The notes: generated by a model from the letters alone, not told the origin. A DNA stretch of 64,000 nt from Pseudomonas veronii (GCF_001439695.1 NZ_JYLL01000014.1:1-64000); one strand, 5' to 3'; shown: positions 1-9,570, counted from the first letter of the stretch. Made by a program: numbers and translations.

Positions 1-1281
1 CCTGGACATGCCTGGCCCAGGACTCGCGCCGCGCGTGCATCGTTTCCATGTGAATCCCCTGCTGAAAAATACAGAGGATGCGGGCAGGGGTGCTCGAGGA
101 GAAGGTGGGCGGGCTGGACGCTTACGGAGAAAGAAATCGAGTCCTACTATTTCGGGCTCTATGCTAATCGTTGGCTGCCAGATACGCGGCGTGACTGGGG
201 GCACCCCAAGCCGAATCTTGATGCAGCTGATGCGATGGCGAGAATCCCTACAGTGATGATGTGGGACGACCATGACATCTTCGACGGTTGGGGGTCCTAC
301 AGTCCGGCTATGCAGCACTGCGAGTTGTTCCAGGTGCTGATGCGTCATGCGCGCAAGGCTTTCTGGGTGTTTCAGTTGCAGCATGCCCTTGATGATTTGC
401 CGCCATTGCAATTGCTCCAACGTGCAAACGTTTCCCAGCAGGACCCACAGTATGAGCCGGTGCAATGGAGTGCTCGATTAAATGGAGATCGATTGGCCTT
501 GCCGCTCTTGGATGGTCAGCCGGGCTTTAGTTTCGGCTATCACTTGGGGCCGGTATCGTTGTTTGTTGCTGATCTGCGCACTGAGCGTTCACGTACCCAA
601 GTACTGGGGGCCGATACCTGGACTGCTATGCAGGCTTGGCTCAACACGCTCCGTGACGGTAAGCCTGCTCATCCGGGAAGCAAATGTCAGCACTTAATCT
701 TCATGTCCTCGGTTCCGGTCGCGCACCCCAAATTGTCGCTGGCTGAAGGGTTGCTCGATACGTTTGGGCAGGATCATGTGCTCGACAGTAATGCTGATGA
801 CCTTAAGGATCATTGGTCGCACGGGGATCACGAGGGGGAGCGTAAGCGACTCCTGGAGTCGCTGACTCGTATTGCTGAGCAGAGAATGCTGCGTGTATCC
901 ATTGCTTCCGGGGACGTGCATGTCGCGGCGTGGGGCAGTTGCTATCGTCGGGATATTCCACCGACGTCGAACTGGGCGCAGATTCAGCAATTTACTTCGT
1001 CAGGTGTGGTGCATCCGTCGTTAATTGGAGTGGCCGAACGGCTTTTTCTTCAGCTGCTGAACCACACAGCCAGCAAGGTCCAGTCTATCGATGTGCAGCA
1101 CTGTGTCGAGATGATGTTGTTCCCGGGTTTTAATCGCTATGTGATGCCATCCCGGAATTGGTTGGCGTTTGAGTTGGACATGGGAGGCGAGACCGGTTGC
1201 AAGCTGTGGGCGACCTGGCGTTGTGAAACTGAGGCAGGTTTTTCCAACCATCTGCAAGCGGTGCATCCGGCTCAGAAATAG
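1..1281 (+). CDS. PhoD-like metallophosphatase, 5' end missing or damaged
   Basis: The frame is open from base 1 to the stop at 1281, so the gene enters from the left. The diagnostic block TVMMWDDHDIFDGWGSY near base 250 is typical of the alkaline phosphatase D-like (PhoD) family, metal-dependent phosphodiesterases or phosphatases; its Asp and His residues are metal ligands in the family. Further downstream, VASGDVH-like (VSIASGDVHVAAWGS) and the closing region also fit. Sense codons before about base 124 do not look like the family, while another frame there reads LEEKVGGLDAYGE, so a frameshift near 120-150 is possible. An internal ATG at 235 would give 348 residues, lacking the N-terminal half. 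Family confident; intactness doubtful. Confidence 0.7.
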   Translation, partial: PGHAWPRTRAARASFPCESPAEKYRGCGQGCSRRRWAGWTLTEKEIESYYFGLYANRWLPDTRRDWGHPKPNLDAADAMARIPTVMMWDDHDIFDGWGSYSPAMQHCELFQVLMRHARKAFWVFQLQHALDDLPPLQLLQRANVSQQDPQYEPVQWSARLNGDRLALPLLDGQPGFSFGYHLGPVSLFVADLRTERSRTQVLGADTWTAMQAWLNTLRDGKPAHPGSKCQHLIFMSSVPVAHPKLSLAEGLLDTFGQDHVLDSNADDLKDHWSHGDHEGERKRLLESLTRIAEQRMLRVSIASGDVHVAAWGSCYRRDIPPTSNWAQIQQFTSSGVVHPSLIGVAERLFLQLLNHTASKVQSIDVQHCVEMMLFPGFNRYVMPSRNWLAFELDMGGETGCKLWATWRCETEAGFSNHLQAVHPAQK

Positions 1282-1730
1282 AGCTCCTCATTTGCATAGC
1301 AGTTATATCTCTCATGATGGCGATGCTCTGTAAGCGTCTGACGTACTTTCCCCTCTGTCGTCCCAGAGGTGCTGTACAGTCGAAGACAAGTGCATTGGTG
1401 CTAAGGGGCCTCGCCCTCAATTGACGTTGTCGCTCTAGGATAGGTCTCGCACATGCAGTCAGGCGGGATTAAAGCGACAAGCGAACATGCGATCGTCTGG
1501 TAAGCTCTGATGCTCCCGTTTACTATGATGCCAGTTTGGCATCGCTCCTCCCTAAAGCCATGCTGCCGGGACATGGGGGTGCATTGGTAAATGGGAGGGA
1601 ACCCGCTGCCGGCGCTCAGTCGCGTCCGATCTCCTCCTGAAGAAAAAACCTGGTTGTCAGGCCGCAAGGCCTGATCAGCGCGAGTCGTGGAAGTTCACGG
1701 CATGGCCGATTCGATGCGTGGAGCAAGATT
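1282..1730. other. intergenic region before the ABC-3C operon
   Basis: No convincing gene is seen in these 449 bases; short frames on both strands lack family resemblance and ribosome-binding sites. The region must hold the promoter of the operon starting at 1731 and contains one compact hairpin (1657-1674), listed separately. Confidence 0.5.
1657..1674 (+). promoter_or_regulatory. 7-bp hairpin with GCAA tetraloop in the operon leader
   Basis: TCAGGCC-GCAA-GGCCTGA is a perfect 7-bp inverted repeat closed by a GNRA-class loop, 56 bases upstream of the TTG start at 1731. No T-run follows, so it is not an ordinary terminator. It could be a leader-RNA stem or a protein-binding dyad. Visible directly; role inferred. 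Confidence 0.4.
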
Positions 1731-4109
1731 TTGACGATTCCTGATGAGATATGCTTTGACGAAGAGCATGAAGACAAGCTTCGAGAGAGTAACTCCAATA
1801 CGCCAGATGTCTTTGCTTTCGACTGTGGTCAGCTTCCTTTTGAATCAATGGGCGACCATCATTTCGAGTTGCTGCTCGCTGATATTTACCGCGATAACGT
1901 TGGTGAGAAAGACTTCGATTGGTATGACGAAGCTCGGCGCCTAAACGATGGTGCTGACCAAGGGCGTGACGTCATTCTTTTTAAAGACTCTGTCCCGGTA
2001 GGTGTAATTCAGTGTAAGCGTTTGAAGTCAATCGTAAAGCGAGATGCAATCATCCAGGAAATATGCAAGTTTTTCCTGTATGCACATATTCGGCCTCAAA
2101 TCGCGTCTCCAAAAGGTACGCCTTTTAGATATATATTGGCTGTTGCGGATGGCGCGGCGATTGATCTCACGGAACTCCTTGTTAACAAAGGGCGGCAGCG
2201 ATTCATCGATCTTCGTGATGTCTTCGAGAGAAAAGCACTAGCAGCATGGAAAGCTTCGGAAACGCTCAAAAAACATCCGAGTTTGAAGGATCTCAAGAAG
2301 GCGCAGCTATGCGATCTAATCTGGGAACGGATCGATGACCTTCACACAAGCCTTCACAAGAAGGACGACTTGTCGAGTTTAGTTGCTAGGCATCCTATAA
2401 TAAAGTCCACCTACTTTAGATTGGAGTCAGATGCTGCTCGCATCACTCAGGAAATAAAAAATCTATTTGAAGGTCGTGGGGTTAGTTTCGTCAGCCAGGA
2501 TGAGAAATTCGTAAAGTCCATTAGAACTGAGTATTTTGATTCTGACTTCGGTGATCACAAAAGCTTCAACATCTCTCTGATCCAGGGCGCTGAACTGCTA
2601 CCTTTTCTTCGAGGTATGCTATGCCCGTTGAATGGAACTATAAAGACCAAATTTGGCTCTCGACCGGTGGTCGTAACGGCTGGAGCACAGGCGGCTATTC
2701 CCGCGGACTGGGATGAAATTGATCGTTTAGTCAAAGATTACCCTTACTCTCTTATTTTGTTTTTGGGGTGTGGCGAGGTTGGAGGTGAGCAATTAATCGC
2801 TTGGCGGGCGTCTGACGATTTCATATCAATTGATCCTAACTTGCCAGCTGCTGAAAACCGCTTCAAAGGCGGCTGGTGCTGGGTTTCGGATCCAGACCAA
2901 GGGACATACAAATGTTATGTTTTGGTCGAAAATGAAACCGGCGATCCCACGTTGGATCACGGCAGTATGTCGCTTCGGCTTGCCTTCAAGGACGTCATTA
3001 TCTGGCCAACCTTGGGTAATGATTTCACTAACCCGCTGACAAACTCACGCTCTCAATTGCGAAGACTCATCGCAAGCCACAGCGAAGACTCAGCAAATCG
3101 CCAAAATTTAGTCTTAGCCTCTCAGCATGTGGCCAGTGTGAGCAGCGTGCTTAAAGCTGCTTCCGACTACTACGGTCAACGAGCTTCTGCGGTGATTGGG
3201 ATCGCCACGGCCAATAGTGCAAAACTGGCAAAATGTGATGCTCACATGTGGAGCGTCACCGGAATATTCCCGGGGACCGACAATGGGCTTTCTACCCGGT
3301 CTTCATTGCGCTTGATCGATCCCGCCGGCAGAGTCATGCGCCGCAGCTCCAGCGGTTTGCTTATGTTCTGTTTGGACTGGACTGCAGAGCCGATTCTCAA
3401 GCTCGTAAAAACTCAACGCCTGGTCGCGGGCCAAATCGTTGATGAGCTATCTCCAGAGTCATTGGAGTTTCATGAGCTTTTTGATCGGCATCCTCCCATA
3501 GACGGCTATCTCCCGGCGGTGCTTAACGAACGAAATAGTCTCAATGCGCTAGTGCAAAATGGTGTGCTCACGGACTGCAAAGGATTTAGCTATCGGGCGT
3601 GCTATGGGACAAGAACAGATAAAGAATTCTCGCCAGAGGATTTGTCTGCTGCAGGAGAGAGCGTTATGCGCTCCATTGATGCATTGAGTTTCATAAATCT
3701 TTCGCCGTTGAGTCAATGGTCGGTAGTGACTCGTCATGATGCACATATTAGCTACAGTGATCCCGTATTGGGGGAGGTAAGCATAATGGCGTGGTCGAGC
3801 TCTGATTATGCTGTTCGTGATATGGAGGCGCAGCTTTTCGAATGGGCGAGGCAGCCTAGTGCTCACCCCAGTTTGATTGTGTTTGCCGAAGGTAGGGGGA
3901 GTATAAAAGTACCTAAGCCTAGTCATGGTCGATATGACATCACCGTCACACCGCCAGTGCACCGCTCATTTACTGATACGGTGGTTCCTCGAAGTGTTTA
4001 TCTTTTTGACTTGAGGAAAGTCGAGGATCAGTGCCTTCCAGATGCCGATCAAACAGCAGAGGAATTCATGGAGGCTATTATGCAGCGCAGGAATGAAATA
4101 GATGCTTAA
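1731..4109 (+). CDS. ABC-3C-type effector with N-terminal restriction-endonuclease-like domain
   Basis: This 792-residue protein opens with a segment like Mrr/PD-(D/E)XK nucleases: FELLLADIY with E46, then GADQGRDVIL with D80, then VIQCKR with Q94-x-K96, the D...(Q/E)xK pattern of the catalytic core. The long remainder has no motif I can name; in ABC three-component conflict systems it would be the C-terminal domain that couples the effector to the ATPase. The proposed start is TTG at 1731 with GTGGAG 7 bases upstream; starts inside the nuclease domain are unlikely. It overlaps the next gene by 8 bases, indicating translational coupling. Base composition is AT-richer than the ICE genes to the right, consistent with acquired cargo. 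Predicted to cut foreign DNA when licensed by its partners; ABC-3C membership is inferred. Confidence 0.6.
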   Translation: MTIPDEICFDEEHEDKLRESNSNTPDVFAFDCGQLPFESMGDHHFELLLADIYRDNVGEKDFDWYDEARRLNDGADQGRDVILFKDSVPVGVIQCKRLKSIVKRDAIIQEICKFFLYAHIRPQIASPKGTPFRYILAVADGAAIDLTELLVNKGRQRFIDLRDVFERKALAAWKASETLKKHPSLKDLKKAQLCDLIWERIDDLHTSLHKKDDLSSLVARHPIIKSTYFRLESDAARITQEIKNLFEGRGVSFVSQDEKFVKSIRTEYFDSDFGDHKSFNISLIQGAELLPFLRGMLCPLNGTIKTKFGSRPVVVTAGAQAAIPADWDEIDRLVKDYPYSLILFLGCGEVGGEQLIAWRASDDFISIDPNLPAAENRFKGGWCWVSDPDQGTYKCYVLVENETGDPTLDHGSMSLRLAFKDVIIWPTLGNDFTNPLTNSRSQLRRLIASHSEDSANRQNLVLASQHVASVSSVLKAASDYYGQRASAVIGIATANSAKLAKCDAHMWSVTGIFPGTDNGLSTRSSLRLIDPAGRVMRRSSSGLLMFCLDWTAEPILKLVKTQRLVAGQIVDELSPESLEFHELFDRHPPIDGYLPAVLNERNSLNALVQNGVLTDCKGFSYRACYGTRTDKEFSPEDLSAAGESVMRSIDALSFINLSPLSQWSVVTRHDAHISYSDPVLGEVSIMAWSSSDYAVRDMEAQLFEWARQPSAHPSLIVFAEGRGSIKVPKPSHGRYDITVTPPVHRSFTDTVVPRSVYLFDLRKVEDQCLPDADQTAEEFMEAIMQRRNEIDA

Positions 4110-4668
4110 TCAATTGTTGGAAATCATGAACGAAAGAGCTTCGGATGCTCAATTTCAACCTGTGCCTGTTGAGCAATTCATGGTTGGTGACGATCAGAAG
4201 TGGACTGACGGTAAAGCTCCTGGTCAACTCGGCTATTGGGAGTCTGAGTTCGCCTCGGTACTTTTGGTTGACCTGACGAATAAGTCGGTATCCGACGTTG
4301 AGCGAATGGCCAAGCGTGCTGAAAACTATTTAGACGCGCGTATCCTGCAGCGTGAAAGGAAAAAGCCTGTAGTTGATGGTTACCTTGTGATGGCTGTATC
4401 TCCAAGCGAAGAGATACAAGGTTTTATTCTGACAATTGAAAGAAATACATTGTTTGTGCGCAAGCATGTTGTCGTTCAGGGTGACTCTAAATGGGAACGA
4501 TGTGAGCGAATTACTCCGATAGGCCTGAGTCGATCGGAAACTCCCCCGGTCAGCCCGCCTTACACTCCGGATGATATGGACGCGAAGGGGTTGTTGGACG
4601 CGCTAGAAAACATGGGTAGTAAAGATCTTGCTAAGCTTCACGGAAAGGAGTGGAATCTCAATGAATAA
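4102..4668 (+). CDS. ABC-3C-type middle component (small coupling protein)
   Basis: A 188-residue protein between a nuclease-headed gene and an SMC-like ATPase. Its start overlaps the upstream stop and its own end overlaps the next start by 8 bases, so all three should be made in fixed ratio. There are no membrane segments or catalytic motifs; the sequence is mixed alpha/beta with a central run of alternating hydrophobics around residues 91-118 and a short acidic helical tail. Size and position match the middle components described for ABC three-component conflict systems, which bridge effector and ATPase. Function rests on context, not on a motif. Confidence 0.55.
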   Translation: MLNQLLEIMNERASDAQFQPVPVEQFMVGDDQKWTDGKAPGQLGYWESEFASVLLVDLTNKSVSDVERMAKRAENYLDARILQRERKKPVVDGYLVMAVSPSEEIQGFILTIERNTLFVRKHVVVQGDSKWERCERITPIGLSRSETPPVSPPYTPDDMDAKGLLDALENMGSKDLAKLHGKEWNLNE

Positions 4669-7432
4669 TCTCCCAATCAAATTCCTCTCTGTAGAGGTCA
4701 ATAACTTTAGAGGCATTCCAGGCCAACTCGTAATCCCCTTGGACGCTCCCCTGACGGTGATTTATGCAGCCAACGGTACGGGCAAAAGTACGATCTGCTA
4801 TGCGCTAGAATGGCTGATTACTGGAGAAGTAGAAGATCTAGATAGCGAACATATCAAATGTGAGTGGGGGGAGGGTGAACCACGTGTCTCTGCCACTTGC
4901 CTCATAGGGGGTATTCCCCATGAGATGAAACGGGAAAAAGGTGCCTTCTGGCTGTCCAGAGACGGAGGAAAATTCGTTAAATGCAGCGAAGAAAAGCTGC
5001 TCTCTCTGCTCACTCCTGAGTCGATCTCTGGAAGGACGACATATGCGGCCAAAAAGGCAAAGCGTGGCTGGCTACGTAATAGCCGCTGGTTGTATTCGAA
5101 TTCCCTTTCGTTGCTCATCGATAATAATCGTGCTGAAGACAGGCAGCAGATTTTTGCTGACATTCTAGGCTTTGGGCACATCACCAGTACCCTTCGCGAC
5201 CTGAAGGATTACAGAGGGGCATTGCCCAGTACAAGAGGGCTTCAGGATAATATTCAGCGCCTCAGTAATGACATTGAAGAAACTGAGCGCAGACTAAAGG
5301 AGAGTGTTCCAGGTAGTTCTAAAGCAATCTCCAATCTGAAAGTCGTAAGTGATCGCTTCGGCCTTTTGTCAAGTGGTGCTAATTTTGTCAGTGAACTGCG
5401 AGAAGCCAAATTGCGGGTGCGCATGTTTGAGCAGCGTGCACAGTCGCGTTTCCAAGGCCTGACAGATTTGCAGAGCCAATGGGATAATTATCATGCATCA
5501 CTGAAGCAGGTCGAGGTTCTTCGTCGCTCTATCACTGAGCTCACCACTGAAAATTTGAGCCTTACGGAGCAGCAAAGAAGCAATGCTGATGCATTGAGTA
5601 TTGCGAATATAAAATACGGTGATGGCGAGCGCTCGGTAGCCTGGGCTAAAGAAAAACTGGCGATTTTCAATAAGTGGCAGTCCATTGTTTCGGTTTCCAG
5701 TATTTCTGAGTACTTCGCACAAGAGCCAATTACCCAGTCATCACTATTTGGAAATTTCGTTGAGCTTAGCTGGGTAAAAACGAAACAGATTGAGTGGCGT
5801 AACTCTCTAGACGTTTTAGTGGAAAATTCGGATAAAATCCACAAGCTGGTGCAGGAGCAGCGACGCTTAGAGGCAAGTTATGTATATCCGCCTGTGGATC
5901 TACAAGGTGCTGTCAATGCTGAAAAGATCGCGAGCGAGGAGTTGATCCGTCAGAGCGCTAATTTTAATGCGTATGCCAATACAGCTGAGCGGTTAAGAGA
6001 GTTAGGCATTGAGTTGCTTAATTCTACCGATAGCCAGCATTGTCCTCTTTGTACTCACGACTGGAAAGACTCAAAACGTCTGCGAGATTCAGTTGCCGCC
6101 AGTGTGAGTTTGACTCCGGTATTGAACGAAGCTTCTGAGAAGCTCAATGTTGCTAGAGCCAATGCTAAAATAACGAGTGCGGCGCTTGCTAAGACAAAAG
6201 CTGAGCAATTCGCCCATGAGCAGTACGTCAATCAGCTATCTACATTAAAAAATGAACTTTCCTCGTTTGAGGGGAAAACTAATTATTTAAATATTATGCA
6301 AAAGCCAGACTTCTCGTCTCTGGACGTGAAGGATCTTGCATACCTGAAAGAGCGCATTTCGGCGGCGATTGATCTGGCGGGCATATTTGATGAGCTGCAA
6401 GAGCTTGAGAAATTTTTCTCTTTAATCCCAAGGGTGGACTGCGCTGCTCGTATTGAAGATGTGAAGAATGCTATAGAGAAATACTCGTCATACTATCAGG
6501 CCCAAATGGATGAGTTCAGCCCTGAGCGAATTAGACTTGATAAGATCGTGAAAGATCTGTCGGCTGCGATCAAGGAAAAGACAGCACAGATTAACTCCTA
6601 TGCTGCTAGTGTGTCAGCTATGTCTGCATCCATCGATCAATTTACCAGGCTTTGGTCTGAATCCGTCGAAGGCGCTGACATTAGTCAAGAACGGCGCCTC
6701 GCTGTGCTTGAGGAGGTCGAGCTTCATCGTCGGCAGGCGAGTGACTATAAGGCATTGCTGGATGAGTGTGATATTGTGGCGAATATTGACTCTGACGCTA
6801 GTGCACTCAAAAAGCTCCACGAGGAACGCACCAGGTTCCAAGCAATGTTGGACGTGGGAACAAAATACATTCTTGATGCTGATCGAACCATTGAGCAATA
6901 TGCGTCTCATGTAAAATCGCTGACCTCTGCAAGTTTGGATGTCCTGCTGGCCCCAGCCGGCGAACTGTTCTCGCGCATGCATGCGAACGAGGTTTACAAG
7001 GGGTTAGGGGTATCGCAGGGTACGGATCATTTCCACTGGACAGCTTTCGCGGATGGGCGCGAAGATGGACTCGATGCGGAAAGCAAGTTCAGCCAAGGTC
7101 AACGACAAGATCTTGCGCTTTCGCTGTACCTTGCACGTGCTCGTAATACCGGCGGGAGCTTCTTCCTAGACGAGCCTATAGCCCACTTGGATGATCTAAA
7201 TCGGGTCGCGATGCTGGATATCTTCCGGCTTGTAGCCACTTCAATGCCAAATGTGAATCTTGTACTTACGACCGCGAGTGAATCCTTGGCCCGCCACATG
7301 GCTCAAAAGTTTTCAAGCATTAGCGATAGGCACCTGCTAAACATGATTCACTTAGAAGGGAATCCTCGTACTGGTGTAGAAATGTCAGTGGTAACCAATA
7401 TATCTAAATCTGTTATTGTTTCAGCGGAATAG
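4661..7432 (+). CDS. SMC/Rad50/RecF-like AAA (ABC-class) ATPase of an ABC-3C-type system
   Basis: 923 residues from the ATG at 4661, chosen over an upstream in-frame codon because AAAGGAG lies 10 bases before it. Residues 36-44 form the Walker A loop (AANGTGKST). Long coiled-coil-like arms flank a CPLC pair at about 461-464, the position of a Rad50-type zinc hook. The ABC signature FSQGQRQDLALSL lies near 809 and Walker B with D-loop, FFLDEPIAHLD, near 834. All residues needed for ATP hydrolysis are visible. Such proteins dimerise, embrace DNA and act as sensors or switches in conflict systems. Third gene of an overlapping operon with a nuclease-like effector; likely the DNA-sensing motor. 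ATPase class is certain, system assignment inferred. Confidence 0.75.
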   Translation: MNNLPIKFLSVEVNNFRGIPGQLVIPLDAPLTVIYAANGTGKSTICYALEWLITGEVEDLDSEHIKCEWGEGEPRVSATCLIGGIPHEMKREKGAFWLSRDGGKFVKCSEEKLLSLLTPESISGRTTYAAKKAKRGWLRNSRWLYSNSLSLLIDNNRAEDRQQIFADILGFGHITSTLRDLKDYRGALPSTRGLQDNIQRLSNDIEETERRLKESVPGSSKAISNLKVVSDRFGLLSSGANFVSELREAKLRVRMFEQRAQSRFQGLTDLQSQWDNYHASLKQVEVLRRSITELTTENLSLTEQQRSNADALSIANIKYGDGERSVAWAKEKLAIFNKWQSIVSVSSISEYFAQEPITQSSLFGNFVELSWVKTKQIEWRNSLDVLVENSDKIHKLVQEQRRLEASYVYPPVDLQGAVNAEKIASEELIRQSANFNAYANTAERLRELGIELLNSTDSQHCPLCTHDWKDSKRLRDSVAASVSLTPVLNEASEKLNVARANAKITSAALAKTKAEQFAHEQYVNQLSTLKNELSSFEGKTNYLNIMQKPDFSSLDVKDLAYLKERISAAIDLAGIFDELQELEKFFSLIPRVDCAARIEDVKNAIEKYSSYYQAQMDEFSPERIRLDKIVKDLSAAIKEKTAQINSYAASVSAMSASIDQFTRLWSESVEGADISQERRLAVLEEVELHRRQASDYKALLDECDIVANIDSDASALKKLHEERTRFQAMLDVGTKYILDADRTIEQYASHVKSLTSASLDVLLAPAGELFSRMHANEVYKGLGVSQGTDHFHWTAFADGREDGLDAESKFSQGQRQDLALSLYLARARNTGGSFFLDEPIAHLDDLNRVAMLDIFRLVATSMPNVNLVLTTASESLARHMAQKFSSISDRHLLNMIHLEGNPRTGVEMSVVTNISKSVIVSAE

Positions 7433-7845
7433 GTTTTCGCTTTGATAGTCAAAGGCCCTGTTGAGTTCGGCGGGGTCATTTATAGATGGGTGACTTGATG
7501 CTGGCCGTGCAGGGCGTGGAAGCTCAAAAGTTTACTATTGGTCTAACACGTTCATCAACGTCCAGCTGCGCCACCTTATCCTCGGCCGCCTTAGCAAGTT
7601 TCTCAAAACCATGATCTTTCCCTTGTGCTGCTCGGTTGAGAGGTGGCTTGGATGAGCTAAGCTTCATAGCTTTTAGCTTGCTTGCAGAGTGTAAAAATGG
7701 AACGTCAGTCTGAGATTTCTCATCTTTCCGATGAACAGGTTGAGGACCATACAGCCGAGCAATGTTACGCACGGTAGCAGCACCCAGTTGGGGTTAAGCG
7801 ACCATGGCAGGGAAAGGTAGATCACCCAGGGACTGATGAGCGTCG
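7433..7845. other. intergenic region between the defence operon and traI
   Basis: About 410 bases, convergent between the plus-strand ATPase gene and the minus-strand relaxase. The only frame of note is on the minus strand, 7524-7772 (GTG start, 82 codons; an in-frame upstream CTG is also possible), lysine-rich, without a recognised family or a clear ribosome-binding site. In related ICEs the integrase often lies on this side of traI; none is seen here. Confidence 0.4.
7524..7772 (-). CDS. possible small hypothetical protein
   Basis: A GTG-started frame of 82 codons reading MRNIARLYGPQPVH at its N-terminus, hydrophilic, rich in Lys and Ala. No family is recognised and no Shine-Dalgarno sequence stands out. 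It may be the eroded end of a longer gene, because the reading frame stays open about ten codons upstream of the GTG. Weak call. Confidence 0.25.
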   Translation of the reverse strand: MRNIARLYGPQPVHRKDEKSQTDVPFLHSASKLKAMKLSSSKPPLNRAAQGKDHGFEKLAKAAEDKVAQLDVDERVRPIVNF

Positions 7846-9570
7846 TTAGCCATCATCAAGCGCGAGAAAAGGGTTATCTGGCGGTATCGATTCTAAAATT
7901 GATGTCGGCTCCGAAATCAAATACCCCTTCAAGGTCGTTTTCTTCCTGGGACCTTGCACTTTGCACGCCCAGATGTTCAAGCCGTTGCCATGCTTCCTGT
8001 GGATCTTCAGTTTTTCGAACTGCTTCTGCACCCAGCGCCATTCTTCAAGTTGTTGATCGGTCCCCTGAGAGAGGCCAGGAAACTCCTGCGCGTAGCGTTG
8101 GAAGAGACCAGGCGTGACCAGAAATACGCTGCCACTCACCGTGTGGATTTTGGCCTTGCTGTCATTGATGATCAGCTTGTGACTCAGGATGCCTTCCCTG
8201 ACCCAATTCAGGAATGCCTTACCTAGGTCTTCCGACGAGGGACTCGGGATTTCGAGAGTGTTTGGTGATGATCCGTCACTGACCTCAGACTCTTCCAAAT
8301 CGAATATATCCAACAGCGTGCCGAGATAGTCGTCGTCTTCTTTAGTCATGGGATCTGTCGGCGAAGAGCTGTGACGCGATCCTGTACTGACAGTCTTAGG
8401 TGCTGGTGGTGATGCCGAAACGTCATTCGAGTGACCATCGGGTGCAACGTTCACCGTTCCGCTGAAAGCTTCAGGCCGGTCTTCGTTCGCCCAAATCAAC
8501 GCCGGTTGAAGGCGCAGAAAGGTAAAGCTCTGCTGCCAGTTTCCCTGCGTGACAAGTGCGGTCCAGATGGCTTTGCCTTCTGGCGTGGACTCAACCAATC
8601 CATGCGATTGCAGTTCGTCGAACACAGCAATGTTGGACGACGGAATGCCTTCTATCGCTTGTGAAAGCAAATAAGCTCGGAGTTTGTCCGTGACTGCCTT
8701 ACTAACCAACCACAGGGAGTCCTGGGTCAGCCATCCCGCGGCCCCTGGCTGGTTGAGTTTCAGCTCGTGCTGAACGAGATGACGCAGTCCGCTGATCAAG
8801 TGATGTTGCAGCGTATGAATCGGCGCTTGCAACGCCTTGCTTGGGTTGCCACCGATGTTCTGTGCGGTGGAGACCCGGTCGGCTTGAATCACCAACTCGC
8901 CCAGCACGCCGGCGCGTTCATACTGGCCGGCTAGGACATACAGCAGACTCGCCCACAGCGGCGGAAAGCCACTCAGCCAATCGAGGATCGGTCGGTTGAG
9001 AATCTGGGTGTAGAGCAAGCCTGCGGCGGCGCCGTGCAGGTGATAGTCGCGACCTTTGAGGTAGCGAAAGCGGTAGGGCTGATCCAGGGGACCCTGCCAA
9101 GGATGCCAAACACGGCCATCCTGGCGTTCGACTAGCAGGTCCACGGCGATCTTGCCGATGTCATGCAGAAGGGCACCATAAGCAATACCCGCCGACCAGG
9201 CATCGGTCTGGGCGGCTTGGTCTTCGGGCGCAGCGCCGGTTGGCAGCAGATACGACTGACGCAGTTTCAAACTGCAAGCGACCAGTTCCAGTCCATGGTC
9301 GAGCATGCCGCCAAGGTAAGCATGGTGGTGCGTCTCGCTGGCAGGCAGTTGCTGGACCTGTTCGGCGTAGCGATGGATCGGATTTATATAGAGCTGGGTG
9401 AACTGCGCGTGGGAGAGGGCGGTGTACTGCCAGATGCGGTCGAGCAACTGGCGGCGGTGTTCCGCGGCTAACAAACTGTGAGCCGACTCGATGGGCAGGT
9501 AACCTTCGGCGACGTTGACGGTCGGTGGCGGAGGGGGCTTCTGCCTTTTGCGGCGAAACAGGCTGAGCAT
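7846..9570 (-). CDS. traI: MobH-family conjugative relaxase TraI
   Basis: The 574-residue product matches the TraI_2/MobH relaxases of SXT and PFGI-1-type ICEs, which nick oriT and lead the strand into the recipient. The 3H region (HHH at 81-83, LDHGLE with H92) and the HD pair (LLHDIGK, H136-D137) are the family's metal-binding signature; MobH enzymes use an HD-type fold rather than HUH. A low-complexity Ser/Pro/Asp linker around 385-445 precedes the C-terminal domain (about 450-560) seen in the family. The ATG has GGAG six bases upstream. Divergent from the small gene at 9792; the 220-base gap between them is a plausible place for oriT, though no nick site can be shown. Confidence 0.88.
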   Translation of the reverse strand: MLSLFRRKRQKPPPPPTVNVAEGYLPIESAHSLLAAEHRRQLLDRIWQYTALSHAQFTQLYINPIHRYAEQVQQLPASETHHHAYLGGMLDHGLELVACSLKLRQSYLLPTGAAPEDQAAQTDAWSAGIAYGALLHDIGKIAVDLLVERQDGRVWHPWQGPLDQPYRFRYLKGRDYHLHGAAAGLLYTQILNRPILDWLSGFPPLWASLLYVLAGQYERAGVLGELVIQADRVSTAQNIGGNPSKALQAPIHTLQHHLISGLRHLVQHELKLNQPGAAGWLTQDSLWLVSKAVTDKLRAYLLSQAIEGIPSSNIAVFDELQSHGLVESTPEGKAIWTALVTQGNWQQSFTFLRLQPALIWANEDRPEAFSGTVNVAPDGHSNDVSASPPAPKTVSTGSRHSSSPTDPMTKEDDDYLGTLLDIFDLEESEVSDGSSPNTLEIPSPSSEDLGKAFLNWVREGILSHKLIINDSKAKIHTVSGSVFLVTPGLFQRYAQEFPGLSQGTDQQLEEWRWVQKQFEKLKIHRKHGNGLNIWACKVQGPRKKTTLKGYLISEPTSILESIPPDNPFLALDDG

